Source: an uncultured Eubacteriales bacterium
GTDB taxonomy: Bacteria; Bacillota; Clostridia; Christensenellales; Aristaeellaceae
Reading direction: 5' to 3'
Length of the DNA: 64,000 nucleotides
NCBI GenBank assembly: GCA_900316415.1
Contig: ONCV01000001.1
Location: forward strand, 186,001 to 250,000
Below, piece after piece: positions 26,025 through 35,376 of this stretch. The notes under the pieces are model-generated. The model was given only the letters and a program-made list of their open reading frames with translations. It searched no databases and had not been told where the DNA came from. Positions within the stretch are counted from its first letter, which is position 1. Every line of letters starts with the position of its first letter. Position numbers and translations under genes: made by a program.

Positions 26025-27341
26025 ATGAAATCCCAGAGAAAGCGCGGCAGCAAAACCGGGTCCATTGTCGCGCTGTGCATTGTGCTGATCTGCACGCTGG
26101 TTCTCGGCGTGCTGGGCGTCAGCGGCTGGAGCCTTCCGCCCCGGGGACTGTACAGGGTGATGCCCTGGATGCCCTCCACCGCCGCGGAAAACTGGCCTTC
26201 CGTTCTTCCCCTCGGGCTGGATCTGCGGGGAGGCATGTATGTGGAATATTCCGCGAAAGCGCCCGAGGGCTCCGAAGCGGATTTCGGTTCCCTGATGAAC
26301 GGAACCATGTCCATCATCCAGCAGCGGCTGGCGGACAAGGGCTTCACGGAAGTGAACGTGCAGCAGATCGGCGGCGACGGCATCCGCGTGGAGATTCCCG
26401 ATGTGCAGGATGACACGGTGCTGGATCTGATCGGCGCGGCCGCCAAGCTGGAGTTCCGGGATCCGAACGGGGAAGTGTTCATGACCGGCGACATGGTCAA
26501 GACCGCGACCTACTACTACGCCGAGGGTGACCACCAGGTGGCCTTCACCCTGACGGACGAGGGCTCCAAGATCTTTGGGGACATGACCTCCCGGAACGTC
26601 GGGAAACGCATCTCCATTTACCTGGACGGGGAAGAGCTGATCTCCCCGACCGTCCAGAGCGCCATCACCAACGGCTCCGGCGTGATCAACGGCATGGGCA
26701 GCGTGGAACGCGCCACGACCATCGCCGCGAAGATCCAGTCCGGCGCCCTGCCGCTGGAGCTGACCCAGCAGAAGGTGGACAAGGTGTCCGCCACCCTGGG
26801 CCGGGATGCCCTGAGCAGCTCCGTGATCGCCGCCATCATCGGCATCCTGCTGGTCATGCTGCTGATGATCCTCCGGTACCGCCTCAACGGCGTCATCGCC
26901 TCCTGGGCGCTGACGATCTATACCATCGTGCTGTTCATGCTGATCGCCGTGTTCCACATCCAGCTGACCCTGCCGGGCCTGGCGGGCGTGGTGCTGGGCA
27001 TCGGCATGGCCGTGGATGCCAACGTCATTATCTTCGAGCGCTTCAATGAGGAAATCCGGGCGGGCAAGAGCGTGCGGGTCGCCGTGCGCACCGGCTTCAA
27101 GAACGCCATGAGCGCCATTCTGGACTCCAACGTGACCACCCTGATTGCCGGCGTGGTGCTGCTGATCTACGGCACCGGCTCCATCCAGGGCTTCGCCAGA
27201 ACCCTGCTGCTCGGCGTTGTGGTTTCCATGTTCTCCGCCATTCTGGTAACCCGGTTCCTGATGAATCGGTTCGTGAATGCGGGCTGCGTGAAGGAAAGCC
27301 TGTACACCAAAGTGAGCACTGAAAAGGAGGTGCAGGCGTAA
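26025..27341 (+). CDS. secD: Protein translocase subunit SecD
   Basis: A 438-residue membrane protein that, with SecF, uses proton flow to help SecYEG release exported proteins. One N-terminal membrane segment, motif LGLDLRGGMYVEY, a shortened outer P1 region, and five C-terminal membrane segments (LLVMLLMILRYRLNG, LAGVVLGIGMAVDANVIIFERFNEE, then DSNVTTLIAG). Start ATG 26025 follows AAGGAGG by 11 nt; in-frame codons upstream lie over the promoter. The stop overlaps the secF start by one base. Confidence 0.96.
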   Translation: MKSQRKRGSKTGSIVALCIVLICTLVLGVLGVSGWSLPPRGLYRVMPWMPSTAAENWPSVLPLGLDLRGGMYVEYSAKAPEGSEADFGSLMNGTMSIIQQRLADKGFTEVNVQQIGGDGIRVEIPDVQDDTVLDLIGAAAKLEFRDPNGEVFMTGDMVKTATYYYAEGDHQVAFTLTDEGSKIFGDMTSRNVGKRISIYLDGEELISPTVQSAITNGSGVINGMGSVERATTIAAKIQSGALPLELTQQKVDKVSATLGRDALSSSVIAAIIGILLVMLLMILRYRLNGVIASWALTIYTIVLFMLIAVFHIQLTLPGLAGVVLGIGMAVDANVIIFERFNEEIRAGKSVRVAVRTGFKNAMSAILDSNVTTLIAGVVLLIYGTGSIQGFARTLLLGVVVSMFSAILVTRFLMNRFVNAGCVKESLYTKVSTEKEVQA

Positions 27342-28237
27342 TGAACATCCGCGTTAAGAACCGTTCCAAGACCTGCCTGATTGTCTCCTGCGCCATTATT
27401 GTGCTGGCGCTGATCCTGACCATTTTCGGCCGGGGAATCAATCTGGGCATTGATTTCGAGGGCGGCCTTTCCATGGAATACAGCCTGAAGCAGTCCGCCC
27501 AGAAGGGCGACCTGGAGGGCATCCTGAGCGAGATGGGCGTCGCTTCCTCCACCGTGACCTACCAGGGCGCCGGCGAGAGCGAAGCCGTGATCCGCATCAA
27601 GGACGTGGCCGAGGATGACATCCAGAAGATCCAGGCCCAGTTCGAGGAGAAGCTGAGGGAAAAGTATCCCGAGGCGGAATCCGTGGGCGACGTGAATTAC
27701 GTGGGCCCCGTGGCCGGCGCGACGCTGGTGCGCAACGCGGTGATCTCCGTGCTGCTGGCCGCGGCGCTGATGCTGGTGTACATCGCCATCCGCTTCGACC
27801 TGAACAGCGGCCTCTCCGCCGTGTTCGGCCTGCTGCATGACGTGCTGATCATGCTCAGCTTCATGGTGATCTTCCGCAGCTTCATCCAGATGAACTCCTC
27901 GTTCATCGCCGCCGCGCTGACCATCGTGGGCTATTCCATCAACAACACCATCGTGATCTTCGACCGGATCCGCGAAAACGCGAAGAAGTATCCGTCCATG
28001 CCCCGCGCGGACGTGACCAACCTCTCCATTCAGGAGAGCCTGGGCCGGACCCTGACCACCACCGCGACCACCCTGATCACCATCGTGGCCCTGTGCATCC
28101 TGGGCGTGGCCAGCATCCGGGAGTTCGCGCTGCCGATCATCATCGGCATCCTGAGCGGCGTCTACAGCGCCAACATGATCAACGGCTATGTCTGGGCTTT
28201 CCTGGAGGAAAAGCGCCGGGCGAAGAAGGCGAAGTAA
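27341..28237 (+). CDS. secF: Protein translocase subunit SecF
   Basis: A 298-residue partner of SecD. Seen: GINLGIDFEGGLSMEY after the first membrane segment, a small outer domain, and the RND-type membrane part with VGYSINNTIVIFDRIRENA and TTTATTLITIVALCILG. Its start codon overlaps the secD stop (TAATG), so translation is probably coupled. A terminator follows. Confidence 0.96.
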   Translation: MNIRVKNRSKTCLIVSCAIIVLALILTIFGRGINLGIDFEGGLSMEYSLKQSAQKGDLEGILSEMGVASSTVTYQGAGESEAVIRIKDVAEDDIQKIQAQFEEKLREKYPEAESVGDVNYVGPVAGATLVRNAVISVLLAAALMLVYIAIRFDLNSGLSAVFGLLHDVLIMLSFMVIFRSFIQMNSSFIAAALTIVGYSINNTIVIFDRIRENAKKYPSMPRADVTNLSIQESLGRTLTTTATTLITIVALCILGVASIREFALPIIIGILSGVYSANMINGYVWAFLEEKRRAKKAK

Positions 28238-28253
28238 TTCCGTCCGATTCGGA

Positions 28254-28283
28254 GGAGGACCGCGGAACGCGGCCCTCCTTTTT
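28254..28283 (+). terminator. Intrinsic terminator after secF
   Basis: GGAGG-A-CCGC pairs with GCGG-C-CCTCC, followed by TTTTT (28279-28283). Confidence 0.85.
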
Positions 28284-28344
28284 GCGTCCGGAGGACGCGG
28301 GCGGGATCCGGAATGTTTCCCTTTTCGAAACGGGGAAAACATGG

Positions 28345-28350
28345 TATACT
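28345..28350 (+). promoter_or_regulatory. Possible -10 box for the PPK2 gene
   Basis: TATACT at 28345-28350; the matching -35 is poor (TTTTCG near 28322). Position, 63 bp before the start, is suitable. Confidence 0.45.
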
Positions 28351-28412
28351 GAATCCGGTTCGGAGCGAATCAGCGGAAAAGTGAACAGAACGACAGGCAG
28401 GAGGGAAAACCG

Positions 28413-29861
28413 ATGTCAGAAGATATCAGGGTGCTTCGGGAACAGCTGATTGAGAAGGTTCAGAAGATCCGGGAGGCAAAGGTTCCGATTCTGGTGCTGG
28501 TGGAGGGCTGGGCCGCCGCCGGCAAGGGGAGTCTGATCAAGGAGCTGATCAGCGAGCTGGATCCCCGGTTTTACAATGTGGTCTCTCCCGCGGTGATTCC
28601 GGAGAGCGGGATGAGGTATCCGTTCCTGTATCCGTACGCGACGGCGATTCCGGAGAACGGAAAGGTCATGTTCCTGGATTCCGGATGGATGGAATCCTGC
28701 GTCCGGAAAATCCTGCGCCATGAAATCACCCGCCCCGAATACCGGCGCCGGGTGCGGCAGGTCAATGAATTCGAGCGGCAGCTGCGGGACGCGGGATACA
28801 TCGTGCTGAAGCTTTTCCTGGACATCGACCGGAAGGAGCAGAAGGAGCGGCTGACGGAGCTGATGGAGAATCCGGACACGGAATGGCGCGTGACGGAGGA
28901 GGATCTGTGGCAGCAGCGGGAGTACCGGCGCTTCCGGGAAGGCTACGAGGAGTTCATGGAGGAGACGCAGGAGGCGGCTCCCTGGCATCTGCTGGAGGGG
29001 GACAAGCGGAAGGCGGCGGTCAGCGCGGCGCTGAAGCTGCTGATGGACGCGATGGACGAGGCGCTGGAAAAGGGCAAGTACAACGGCGATCCCTTCGAGG
29101 AGGAATTCCCGCTGAAGAAGATGCCCCTGCTCTCGGAGGTGGATCTGTCCCCGACCATCGGCGACGAGGAATACAAAAAGGAGCTGAAGAAGCTGCAGAG
29201 CCGGCTGACGGAACTGCACAACATCGTTTACCGGAAGAAGATCCCCGTGGTGATCTGCTACGAGGGATGGGACGCGGCCGGAAAGGGCGGGAACATCCGC
29301 CGGGTGGCTTATCCCCTGGATCCCCGGGGCTTTGACGTGATGCCCATCGCCTCTCCGGAGCCCCATGAGCTGGCCCGGCAGTATCTGTGGCGGTTCTGGA
29401 CCCGGCTTCCCCGGACCGGACACATCACCATCTTTGACCGGACCTGGTACGGGCGCGTGATGGTGGAGCGGCTGGAGGGCTTTTGCACCGAGAAGGACTG
29501 GAAGCGTGCCTACAATGAAATCAACGAGTTTGAGCGCCAGCTGACGGACTGGGGCGCCGTGGTGCTGAAGTTCTGGATCCACATCGATCCGGATACGCAG
29601 CTGGCCCGGTTCACTGACCGGCAGAATACGCCCGAGAAGCAGTGGAAGATTACGGAAGAGGACTGGCGGAACCGGGAGAAGTGGCCCCAGTACGAGGTGG
29701 CGGTGAACGAGATGCTGCAGAAGACCAGCACGGAAAACGCCCCCTGGTTCATTATTGAATCCAATGACAAGAAATACGCCCGGATCAAGGCGCTGAAGAT
29801 CATCGTCAAGGCGCTGGAAAAGGCCTGCGAGGAGCAGATTGGGCGGGAGATGGAGGGATGA
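28413..29861 (+). CDS. Two-domain polyphosphate kinase 2 (polyphosphate:AMP phosphotransferase type)
   Basis: A 482-residue protein with two fused PPK2 domains. Domain 1 (about 1-220) has Walker A GWAAAGKG at 32-39, but its Walker B reads FLDSGWMES and lacks the Arg of the family motif. Domain 2 (about 255-480) has GWDAAGKG at 285-292 and the full FDRTWYGR. This matches class II PPK2, in which the C-terminal domain is active and polyphosphate phosphorylates AMP to ADP. No ppk1 or ppx is nearby. Confidence 0.9.
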   Translation: MSEDIRVLREQLIEKVQKIREAKVPILVLVEGWAAAGKGSLIKELISELDPRFYNVVSPAVIPESGMRYPFLYPYATAIPENGKVMFLDSGWMESCVRKILRHEITRPEYRRRVRQVNEFERQLRDAGYIVLKLFLDIDRKEQKERLTELMENPDTEWRVTEEDLWQQREYRRFREGYEEFMEETQEAAPWHLLEGDKRKAAVSAALKLLMDAMDEALEKGKYNGDPFEEEFPLKKMPLLSEVDLSPTIGDEEYKKELKKLQSRLTELHNIVYRKKIPVVICYEGWDAAGKGGNIRRVAYPLDPRGFDVMPIASPEPHELARQYLWRFWTRLPRTGHITIFDRTWYGRVMVERLEGFCTEKDWKRAYNEINEFERQLTDWGAVVLKFWIHIDPDTQLARFTDRQNTPEKQWKITEEDWRNREKWPQYEVAVNEMLQKTSTENAPWFIIESNDKKYARIKALKIIVKALEKACEEQIGREMEG

Positions 29862-29900
29862 GCCCCGCCCTCCGGAGTTTGACGGAAAGAGAGCCTTTGG

Positions 29901-30692
29901 ATGAGCAAACTGCTGTTTTTTGATATCGACGGGACGCTGCTGGATGACCGGCAGCGTCTCCCTGATTCCCTGAAACCCGCCCTGGAAGCGGCCCGCCGGA
30001 ACGGCCATCTGCTGATCATCAACACGGGGCGCACGCTGTGCAACCTGGAGGAGCGCCTGGAGGACTATCCGCTGGACGGATGGATCATGGGCTGCGGCAC
30101 CCGCGTGGTTCTCCGCGGGGAGACGCTGCGCAGCATGGAATATCCGCCGGAGCGTTCCCTCGCGCTGCGGCACGCCGTGAATGAGCTGGGGCTGCTGACG
30201 GTGTATGAATGCGACACGGCGCTGTATTTCGATCCGCTGACGCCGGACTGCGAGCCCATCCGGTTCTTCCGGGATTTCGCGGACCGGAAGGGCATCTCGC
30301 GGGAGATTTCGGCGGAGGATCCGGAGTTCCGGATCGTGAAGCTGTTCTGCTTTGCCGACGGGGAAACGATCCGGGAATTCGGCAGGCGGGCGGCGGTCCT
30401 CGGCATGCCGTATGAGGCCATTCCCCGCCAGCGGGATGCCTGGGAGCTGGTTCCGGCAGGATATTCAAAGGGACTGGGCATGGATTATCTCCGGGGCCGG
30501 CTGGGCATCGCCCGGGAGGACTGCTATGCCTTCGGCGACAGCACGAACGATCTGCCCATGTTTGAGCACGCGGGCCACAGCATTGCTATGGGCAACGCGG
30601 AGGAGCGGGTAAAGGCCGTCTGCTCCTACGTGACGGACCGGCCGGAGCGGGACGGCATCGCAAAGGCCCTGCAGCATTTCGGGCTGATCTGA
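29901..30692 (+). CDS. Cof-type HAD-family phosphatase
   Basis: A 263-residue HAD phosphatase with a C2-type cap. Motif I FFDIDGTLL (nucleophile Asp8, acid Asp10), motif II INTGRT, Lys in YSKGLGMDYL, and motif IV GDSTNDLPMF. These enzymes act on sugar phosphates or cofactors such as FMN; the substrate here cannot be told. It is 39 bp after the PPK2 gene and is followed by a long inverted repeat. Confidence 0.9.
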   Translation: MSKLLFFDIDGTLLDDRQRLPDSLKPALEAARRNGHLLIINTGRTLCNLEERLEDYPLDGWIMGCGTRVVLRGETLRSMEYPPERSLALRHAVNELGLLTVYECDTALYFDPLTPDCEPIRFFRDFADRKGISREISAEDPEFRIVKLFCFADGETIREFGRRAAVLGMPYEAIPRQRDAWELVPAGYSKGLGMDYLRGRLGIAREDCYAFGDSTNDLPMFEHAGHSIAMGNAEERVKAVCSYVTDRPERDGIAKALQHFGLI

Positions 30693-30723
30693 TTTTCCGG
30701 GCTCCCTGCGGGGCCCGGAAATC
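30691..30723 (+). terminator. Hairpin after the HAD phosphatase gene
   Basis: GATTTTCCGGGC pairs with GCCCGGAAATC around a loop of about 10 nt, close after the stop. The T-run is weak, so the terminator call is moderate. Confidence 0.55.
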
Positions 30724-30732
30724 AATTTCTGC

Positions 30733-30761
30733 TTGCCCCTTCGTGCATCTTTTGGTATAAT
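30733..30761 (+). promoter_or_regulatory. Promoter for the PrsA-like gene
   Basis: TTGCCC (30733-30738), 17-bp spacer, TATAAT (30756-30761). Confidence 0.75.
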
Positions 30762-30811
30762 GCCATGCGTATGCCTGTGGACATTAAATTTGCGTGAAGG
30801 GATGACTTTAC

Positions 30812-32194
30812 ATGAAAAAGCAAGCTTTGCTGGCAATGATGCTGGCCCTGACCCTGATTCTGAGCAGCTGCACGCTGATTCAGAAGGACGCCGCCGTGGA
30901 CGCGGCGACCGAGATCCTCCGCCTGGGAGACGCGGTGGTGACCAAGGGAGAGGTGCAGGAGCAGGTCGAGGCACAGCTGGACAACATGGCGTATCTCTAC
31001 TCCATGTACGGATACAGCTTCGATCCGACCTCGGAGGCCAGCATCACCGAAGCACGGGATACCGTGCTGGACAACTTCCGGAAGCAGCTGGTTTCCAACG
31101 TGAAGATCGCGGAAATGGGACTGGATCAGCTGACGGATGAGGAAACCGCGAAGATCCAGAGCGACGCGGAGTCCACCTATCAGAGCAACCTGGATTATAT
31201 CCTTTCCTCCAATTACGCGGACAGCGAGCTTTCCGACGAGGAGAAGAACGAAAAGGCGAAGGCCGATCTCGAGGCGCTGGGATACACGATGGATTCCGCG
31301 CTGGAGAACGCGAAGCAGAACGCCCTGAGCGAAAAGCTGCGCCAGGAAGTGATCAAGGACGTGACCGTCTCCGAGGAGGAAATCCAGAAGGAATATGACA
31401 GCCGGGTGGCCTCCGCGAAGGAAACCTATGAGAATAACGCCTCTTCCTGGGCCAGCGCCGCGAACAACGGAACGACCCTGTACTACACCCCCGCGGGCGT
31501 TCGCTTCGTGAAGCAGATTCTGGTGAAGTTCCTGGACGAGGACCAGACGAAGATGGACGAGGCGGAGAAGAAGGGCGACCAGGCGCAGGAGGATCTGAAC
31601 GCGGCGGAAGCGAAGATCAGCGCCGCGCAGGAGACGCTGGACAGCGAGGAAGCCTCCGAGGAGGACAAGGCGGCCGCGCAGACGGACAAGGATTCCGCCG
31701 AAGCGGAGAAGGCGGCCGCCCAGGAAGCGCTGGACGCCGCGAAGAAGGAAGCGGCCGACGCGCTGGAAGCCGCCTTTGCCAACATCGATGCCACTGCGGA
31801 CGAGATCCTTTCGGAGCTGCAGGTCGGAACGGACTTTGATACCCTGATGAAGGACAAGGGACAGGATCCGGGCATGCAGAGCGGCATCACCGCCGAGCGC
31901 GGATACGCGGTTTCCGCGGATATGACCAGCTTTGACCCCGCCTTCGTGGAAGCGGCCATGGCGCTGGAAAAGATCGGCGATGTGTCCGGCAAGGTCCGGG
32001 GCGAGAGCTACGGATACTACATCATCAAGTACGTGGGCGACGCGGCGGAAGGCCCGGTGGCCCTGGACGAGGTGAAGGACACGCTGCAGAGCTCCCTCCT
32101 GACCACCAAGCAGAACAGCACCTACAACGAGACCGTGCAGAGCTGGGTGGATGCCGCGGAGTTCAAGGAGAATCTGGGCGCGCTGAAGGACTGA
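30812..32194 (+). CDS. PrsA-like peptidyl-prolyl isomerase lipoprotein
   Basis: A 460-residue exported foldase. The lipobox LILSSC gives a lipidated Cys20. A SurA/PrsA-like N-terminal helical domain spans about 30-215. The parvulin-type region begins around 230 (VRFVKQILVKF) and resumes around 330-425 (FDTLMKDKGQDPGM, GYAVSADMTSF, FVEAAMALEKIGDVSGKV, YGYYIIKYVG). Between them lies an insertion of about 80 residues rich in Glu, Ala and Lys, predicted coiled coil. It would act outside the membrane to fold secreted proteins and fits the neighbouring sec and yidC genes. Confidence 0.87.
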   Translation: MKKQALLAMMLALTLILSSCTLIQKDAAVDAATEILRLGDAVVTKGEVQEQVEAQLDNMAYLYSMYGYSFDPTSEASITEARDTVLDNFRKQLVSNVKIAEMGLDQLTDEETAKIQSDAESTYQSNLDYILSSNYADSELSDEEKNEKAKADLEALGYTMDSALENAKQNALSEKLRQEVIKDVTVSEEEIQKEYDSRVASAKETYENNASSWASAANNGTTLYYTPAGVRFVKQILVKFLDEDQTKMDEAEKKGDQAQEDLNAAEAKISAAQETLDSEEASEEDKAAAQTDKDSAEAEKAAAQEALDAAKKEAADALEAAFANIDATADEILSELQVGTDFDTLMKDKGQDPGMQSGITAERGYAVSADMTSFDPAFVEAAMALEKIGDVSGKVRGESYGYYIIKYVGDAAEGPVALDEVKDTLQSSLLTTKQNSTYNETVQSWVDAAEFKENLGALKD

Positions 32195-32219
32195 AGATGA
32201 CAGCCGGCCAGGCTGTGCC

Positions 32220-32253
32220 GGGGGTGCCGAGAAAAGCCGGCATCCCCCTTTTT
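32220..32253 (+). terminator. Intrinsic terminator after the PrsA-like gene
   Basis: GGGGGTGCCG (32220-32229) pairs with the segment at 32238-32247, followed by TTTTT (32249-32253). Confidence 0.85.
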
Positions 32254-32273
32254 GTTGGAAAGGATCGAAACGG

Positions 32274-33233
32274 ATGGGTATTTCCGCGTTTTGGAAGGCG
32301 CGTGCCAGGGAAGCCCTGCGCGGATGCTGGCTGACAGCGCTGCTGATCACGCTGGTGATCAATCTGCCCTCCCTGCTGGTGCAGGGAATCGCCACGGTGA
32401 CGGGCAACGATCTGCTGACCCGGATGCAGCAGATGTTGTATTCCTCCGTGTCCGCGGACGGCACGGCGGTGGATATGCAGCGGCTGATGACCGGCGTTCA
32501 GGAGATCCAGGGCTCCGCGGGAATCTGGGCCATGCAGGGGCTGAACCTGCTGGCCTGGCTGCTGACGCCCTGCCTGGGCCTGGGCCTGTACCGGTGGCTG
32601 CTGGGCAGGTATCGGAAGGAGGAGGACCCGGGCGTCCTGGCGGTTTTCAGCCGGATCCGGCTCTTCTTCCCCGCCATCGGGCTGCGGCTGTACACGGCGT
32701 GGCGGGTGTTCCTGTGGATGCTCCCCGGGTTCGCGCTGATGATCCTGGCCTGGCTGCCCCTCTGGCTCAGCGATTCCTCCAGCCGGATCGCGACCCTGTC
32801 CGCGGCGAATGCCTCCGTGGGCCTGCAGAGCGCGGCCATGATCGCGACGCTGGTGCTGGGGGTCATGGCGGCGATGAAATACGCGCTGGGGGATCTGATC
32901 CTGGCGGACCGCCCGGAGATGGGCCCCATTCGCTCCGCGAAGGAAAGCAAGCGCCTGATGAAGGGAAAGCGGGGACTGCTCCTTTCCCTGTATCTGAGCT
33001 TTCTGTTCTGGTACCTGCTGGAGATGATGGCCACCACGCTGGTGGAGGGCCTGTTCGGCGGAATTCCCGCGCTGATGGTTCAGCTGCTGATCTCCCTGGC
33101 CCTCACGGCGTATGTGCGGGGAACGGTGACGGCCTTCTACCTGAGCCTTCCGGAGATGAACGGGCAGGCTTCCGCGGAGGGGGCGGAGGAGACGAATCTG
33201 GAGGAAGAGGATCAGAATCCATGGGAAAGATAA
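32274..33233 (+). CDS. DUF975-type integral membrane protein
   Basis: A 319-residue protein with about six membrane segments and a cytoplasmic N-terminus that starts with an aromatic/basic stretch (FWKARAREALRGCW), as in DUF975 proteins. The segment KESKRLMKGKRGLLLSLYLSFLFWYLL is also typical. The function of the family is unknown. GGAAAGGA precedes ATG. The last 13 bp overlap the start of the MurG-like gene, which suggests coupled translation. Confidence 0.75.
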   Translation: MGISAFWKARAREALRGCWLTALLITLVINLPSLLVQGIATVTGNDLLTRMQQMLYSSVSADGTAVDMQRLMTGVQEIQGSAGIWAMQGLNLLAWLLTPCLGLGLYRWLLGRYRKEEDPGVLAVFSRIRLFFPAIGLRLYTAWRVFLWMLPGFALMILAWLPLWLSDSSSRIATLSAANASVGLQSAAMIATLVLGVMAAMKYALGDLILADRPEMGPIRSAKESKRLMKGKRGLLLSLYLSFLFWYLLEMMATTLVEGLFGGIPALMVQLLISLALTAYVRGTVTAFYLSLPEMNGQASAEGAEETNLEEEDQNPWER

Positions 33234-34288
33234 TCGTTTTGACCGGCGGCGGCACCATGGGGCATGTGACGCCCCATCTGGCCCTGATTCCGCATCTGCG
33301 GAAGGCGGGATATGAGATCCATTACATCGGCACCGAGAACGGCATGGAAGCGCCGAAGATGCGCGCCACCCCGGGGGTCACCTATCATGCGGTGAAGAGC
33401 GGAAAGCTGCGGCGTTATTTTTCGTGGCAGAATTTCACGGATCCCTTCCGGGTCATTGCCGGAGCGGTTCAGTCCGCCCGGGTGATCGGAAAGATCAAAC
33501 CGGACGTGGTGTTCAGCAAGGGCGGCTTTGTGGCGGTGCCGGTGGTCTTCGGCGCCTGGCTGCACCGGGTGCCGGTGCTGTGCCATGAGAGCGACCTGAC
33601 CCCGGGGCTGGCCAACCGGCTGTGCCGCCCCTTTGCCCGGCGCTTCGCCACCACCTTTCCGGAATGCGCGGAAGCGCTGGGAAAGAAGGCGGAGATGACG
33701 GGAACCCCGCTGCGGCCGGAGCTGTTTCAGGGAAGCCGCGAAAAGGGGCTGAAGCTGTTCGGCTTTGACGGAAGCCGGCCCGTGCTGCTGATGATGGGCG
33801 GTTCCTCCGGCGCGCAGAGCGTGAACCGCGCCCTGCGGGAGGCGCTTCCCCTGCTGACGGACACCTTCGATGTGGCGCATGTGTGCGGGAAAGGCAACCT
33901 GGAGCCGTCCCTGGACGGCACGCCGGGATACAGCCAGAAGGAATTCCTGGACGCGGAACTGCCGGACGCGCTGGCGGCGGCGGATCTGGTGCTGAGCCGG
34001 GCGGGCGCCAACGCTCTGGGAGAATTCCAGCAGCTGGCGCGCCCGATGCTGCTGGTTCCCTATCCGAAGGGCGCCAGCCGGGGAGACCAGATCCTGAACG
34101 CGCGGAGCCTGGAGAAGCGGGGCCTGTGCCATGTGCTGATGCAGGAGAACATGACGCCCGCCACCCTGGCGGAAGCCCTGCGGGCCACCTGGGCGGACCG
34201 GGAGCAGCTGGAGACGGCGCTGCGGAACGCGCCGCCCGCGGACGGAACGAAGCGGGTGCTGGAACTGATTGAGGAAATACAGAAGTAA
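33221..34288 (+). CDS. murG: MurG-like UDP-N-acetylglucosamine transferase
   Basis: A 355-residue GT28 enzyme. MurG adds GlcNAc to lipid I to make lipid II on the inner face of the membrane. Seen: the N-terminal loop GGGTMGHVTP at 9-18 (where typical MurG has GGTGGHxxP), KSGKLRRYF, FSKGGFVAVPVV, CHESDLTPGLANRL, LLMMGGSSGAQSVN, SRAGANALGEF and LVPYPKGASRGDQ. ATG 33221 has AGGAAGAGG before it and overlaps the upstream gene by 13 bp. No other mur genes are here, so a second-copy or specialised role is possible. Confidence 0.88.
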   Translation: MGKIIVLTGGGTMGHVTPHLALIPHLRKAGYEIHYIGTENGMEAPKMRATPGVTYHAVKSGKLRRYFSWQNFTDPFRVIAGAVQSARVIGKIKPDVVFSKGGFVAVPVVFGAWLHRVPVLCHESDLTPGLANRLCRPFARRFATTFPECAEALGKKAEMTGTPLRPELFQGSREKGLKLFGFDGSRPVLLMMGGSSGAQSVNRALREALPLLTDTFDVAHVCGKGNLEPSLDGTPGYSQKEFLDAELPDALAAADLVLSRAGANALGEFQQLARPMLLVPYPKGASRGDQILNARSLEKRGLCHVLMQENMTPATLAEALRATWADREQLETALRNAPPADGTKRVLELIEEIQK

Positions 34289-34300
34289 CGGAGCAGACGG

Positions 34301-35323
34301 ATGAAGAAACTTCTGACGCTGGTGATCCCCAGCTACAACGCAGAAGCCTTTCTGCGAACCTGCGTGGAACGAATGACGCCCGCGGGGCCGGAGGCGGATA
34401 TCCTGATCGTGGACGACGGCTCCACGGACGGAACGCCCGGCATCGCGGATGCGCTGGCGGCCGAACATCCGGAGAACGTTCGAGTGATCCATCAGGAGAA
34501 CGGAGGCCACGGAGAAGGCCTGAATCAGGGAATCCGCACGGCACAGGGAATCTATCTGAAGAGCGTGGACGCGGACGACCGGATCGATACGCCGAGCCTG
34601 CTGGCGCTGATGGACCTGCTGCGCGCCCATGCCACGCCGGAAACCTGGGCGGACCTGGTGGTGAACGACTATGTTTACGACCATCCGGAAAAGGAAGACG
34701 TGTTCGAGGTTCGGTACAACCTGGTGTTCCACGCGGACCGGGTGGATACCTGGGACACCTGCCGGCCCTTTCCCAACTGGAAGCAGTTCATGATTCACTC
34801 CATGTGCTACCGGGTGGAGATGCTGCGGGAGCACGGGTACGAGCTGCCGAAGCACACCTTTTACGAGGATAACCTGTACATTTATCAGCCCCTTCCCTGG
34901 GTGCGGAAGGTGCTGTACCTGCCCCGCTTCCTGTACGGCTACACCGTGGGGCAGGAGAATCAGTCCGTCAGCGGGAAGAACCTGCTGCGCCGCATGGATC
35001 AGAACACCCGGATGATCACCCGGATGATCTGCACCTGGACCTGGGAGGAAATCCAGAGCCAGCCGAAACACCTCCGGGATTATATGATGTCCTTCCTCAG
35101 CGGACAGATCCTGGCGGTGAGCGTGCTGCACGAACGGGCGCACAACCAGGAGGCGGAGGCGCTGAAACGGGAGATGTGGGACCGGATCCGGGCGTTTGAT
35201 CCGGAACTGTGCCGGCGGCTGCGCAGGCATCCCAACTGCGCGGGGATGGTGAGCTGCGGGCCGGTGATCCGGAAGCTGACCTATTGCATCAGCCGGAACG
35301 CGCAGAAGATGATCGGGTTTTGA
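34301..35323 (+). CDS. Family 2 glycosyltransferase
   Basis: A 340-residue GT-A enzyme. VIPSYNAE at 8-15, VDDGSTDGT at 37-45, and the DxD-type motif DADDR at 90-94 bind the nucleotide sugar. The C-terminal half has no clear membrane segment. It starts 12 bp after murG, so it is likely in the same operon and may act on wall or surface polymers. The acceptor is unknown. Confidence 0.87.
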   Translation: MKKLLTLVIPSYNAEAFLRTCVERMTPAGPEADILIVDDGSTDGTPGIADALAAEHPENVRVIHQENGGHGEGLNQGIRTAQGIYLKSVDADDRIDTPSLLALMDLLRAHATPETWADLVVNDYVYDHPEKEDVFEVRYNLVFHADRVDTWDTCRPFPNWKQFMIHSMCYRVEMLREHGYELPKHTFYEDNLYIYQPLPWVRKVLYLPRFLYGYTVGQENQSVSGKNLLRRMDQNTRMITRMICTWTWEEIQSQPKHLRDYMMSFLSGQILAVSVLHERAHNQEAEALKREMWDRIRAFDPELCRRLRRHPNCAGMVSCGPVIRKLTYCISRNAQKMIGF

Positions 35324-35376
35324 GAAACGGGGAGCCGGAGGGCTTTCCGGAAACGAATTGCAAGGGAGGTTGCAGC

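Noticed and set aside
32252..34288. One long frame covering the DUF975-type gene and murG
   Set aside because: The first part is out of frame with the membrane protein; murG clearly starts at 33221 after AGGAAGAGG.
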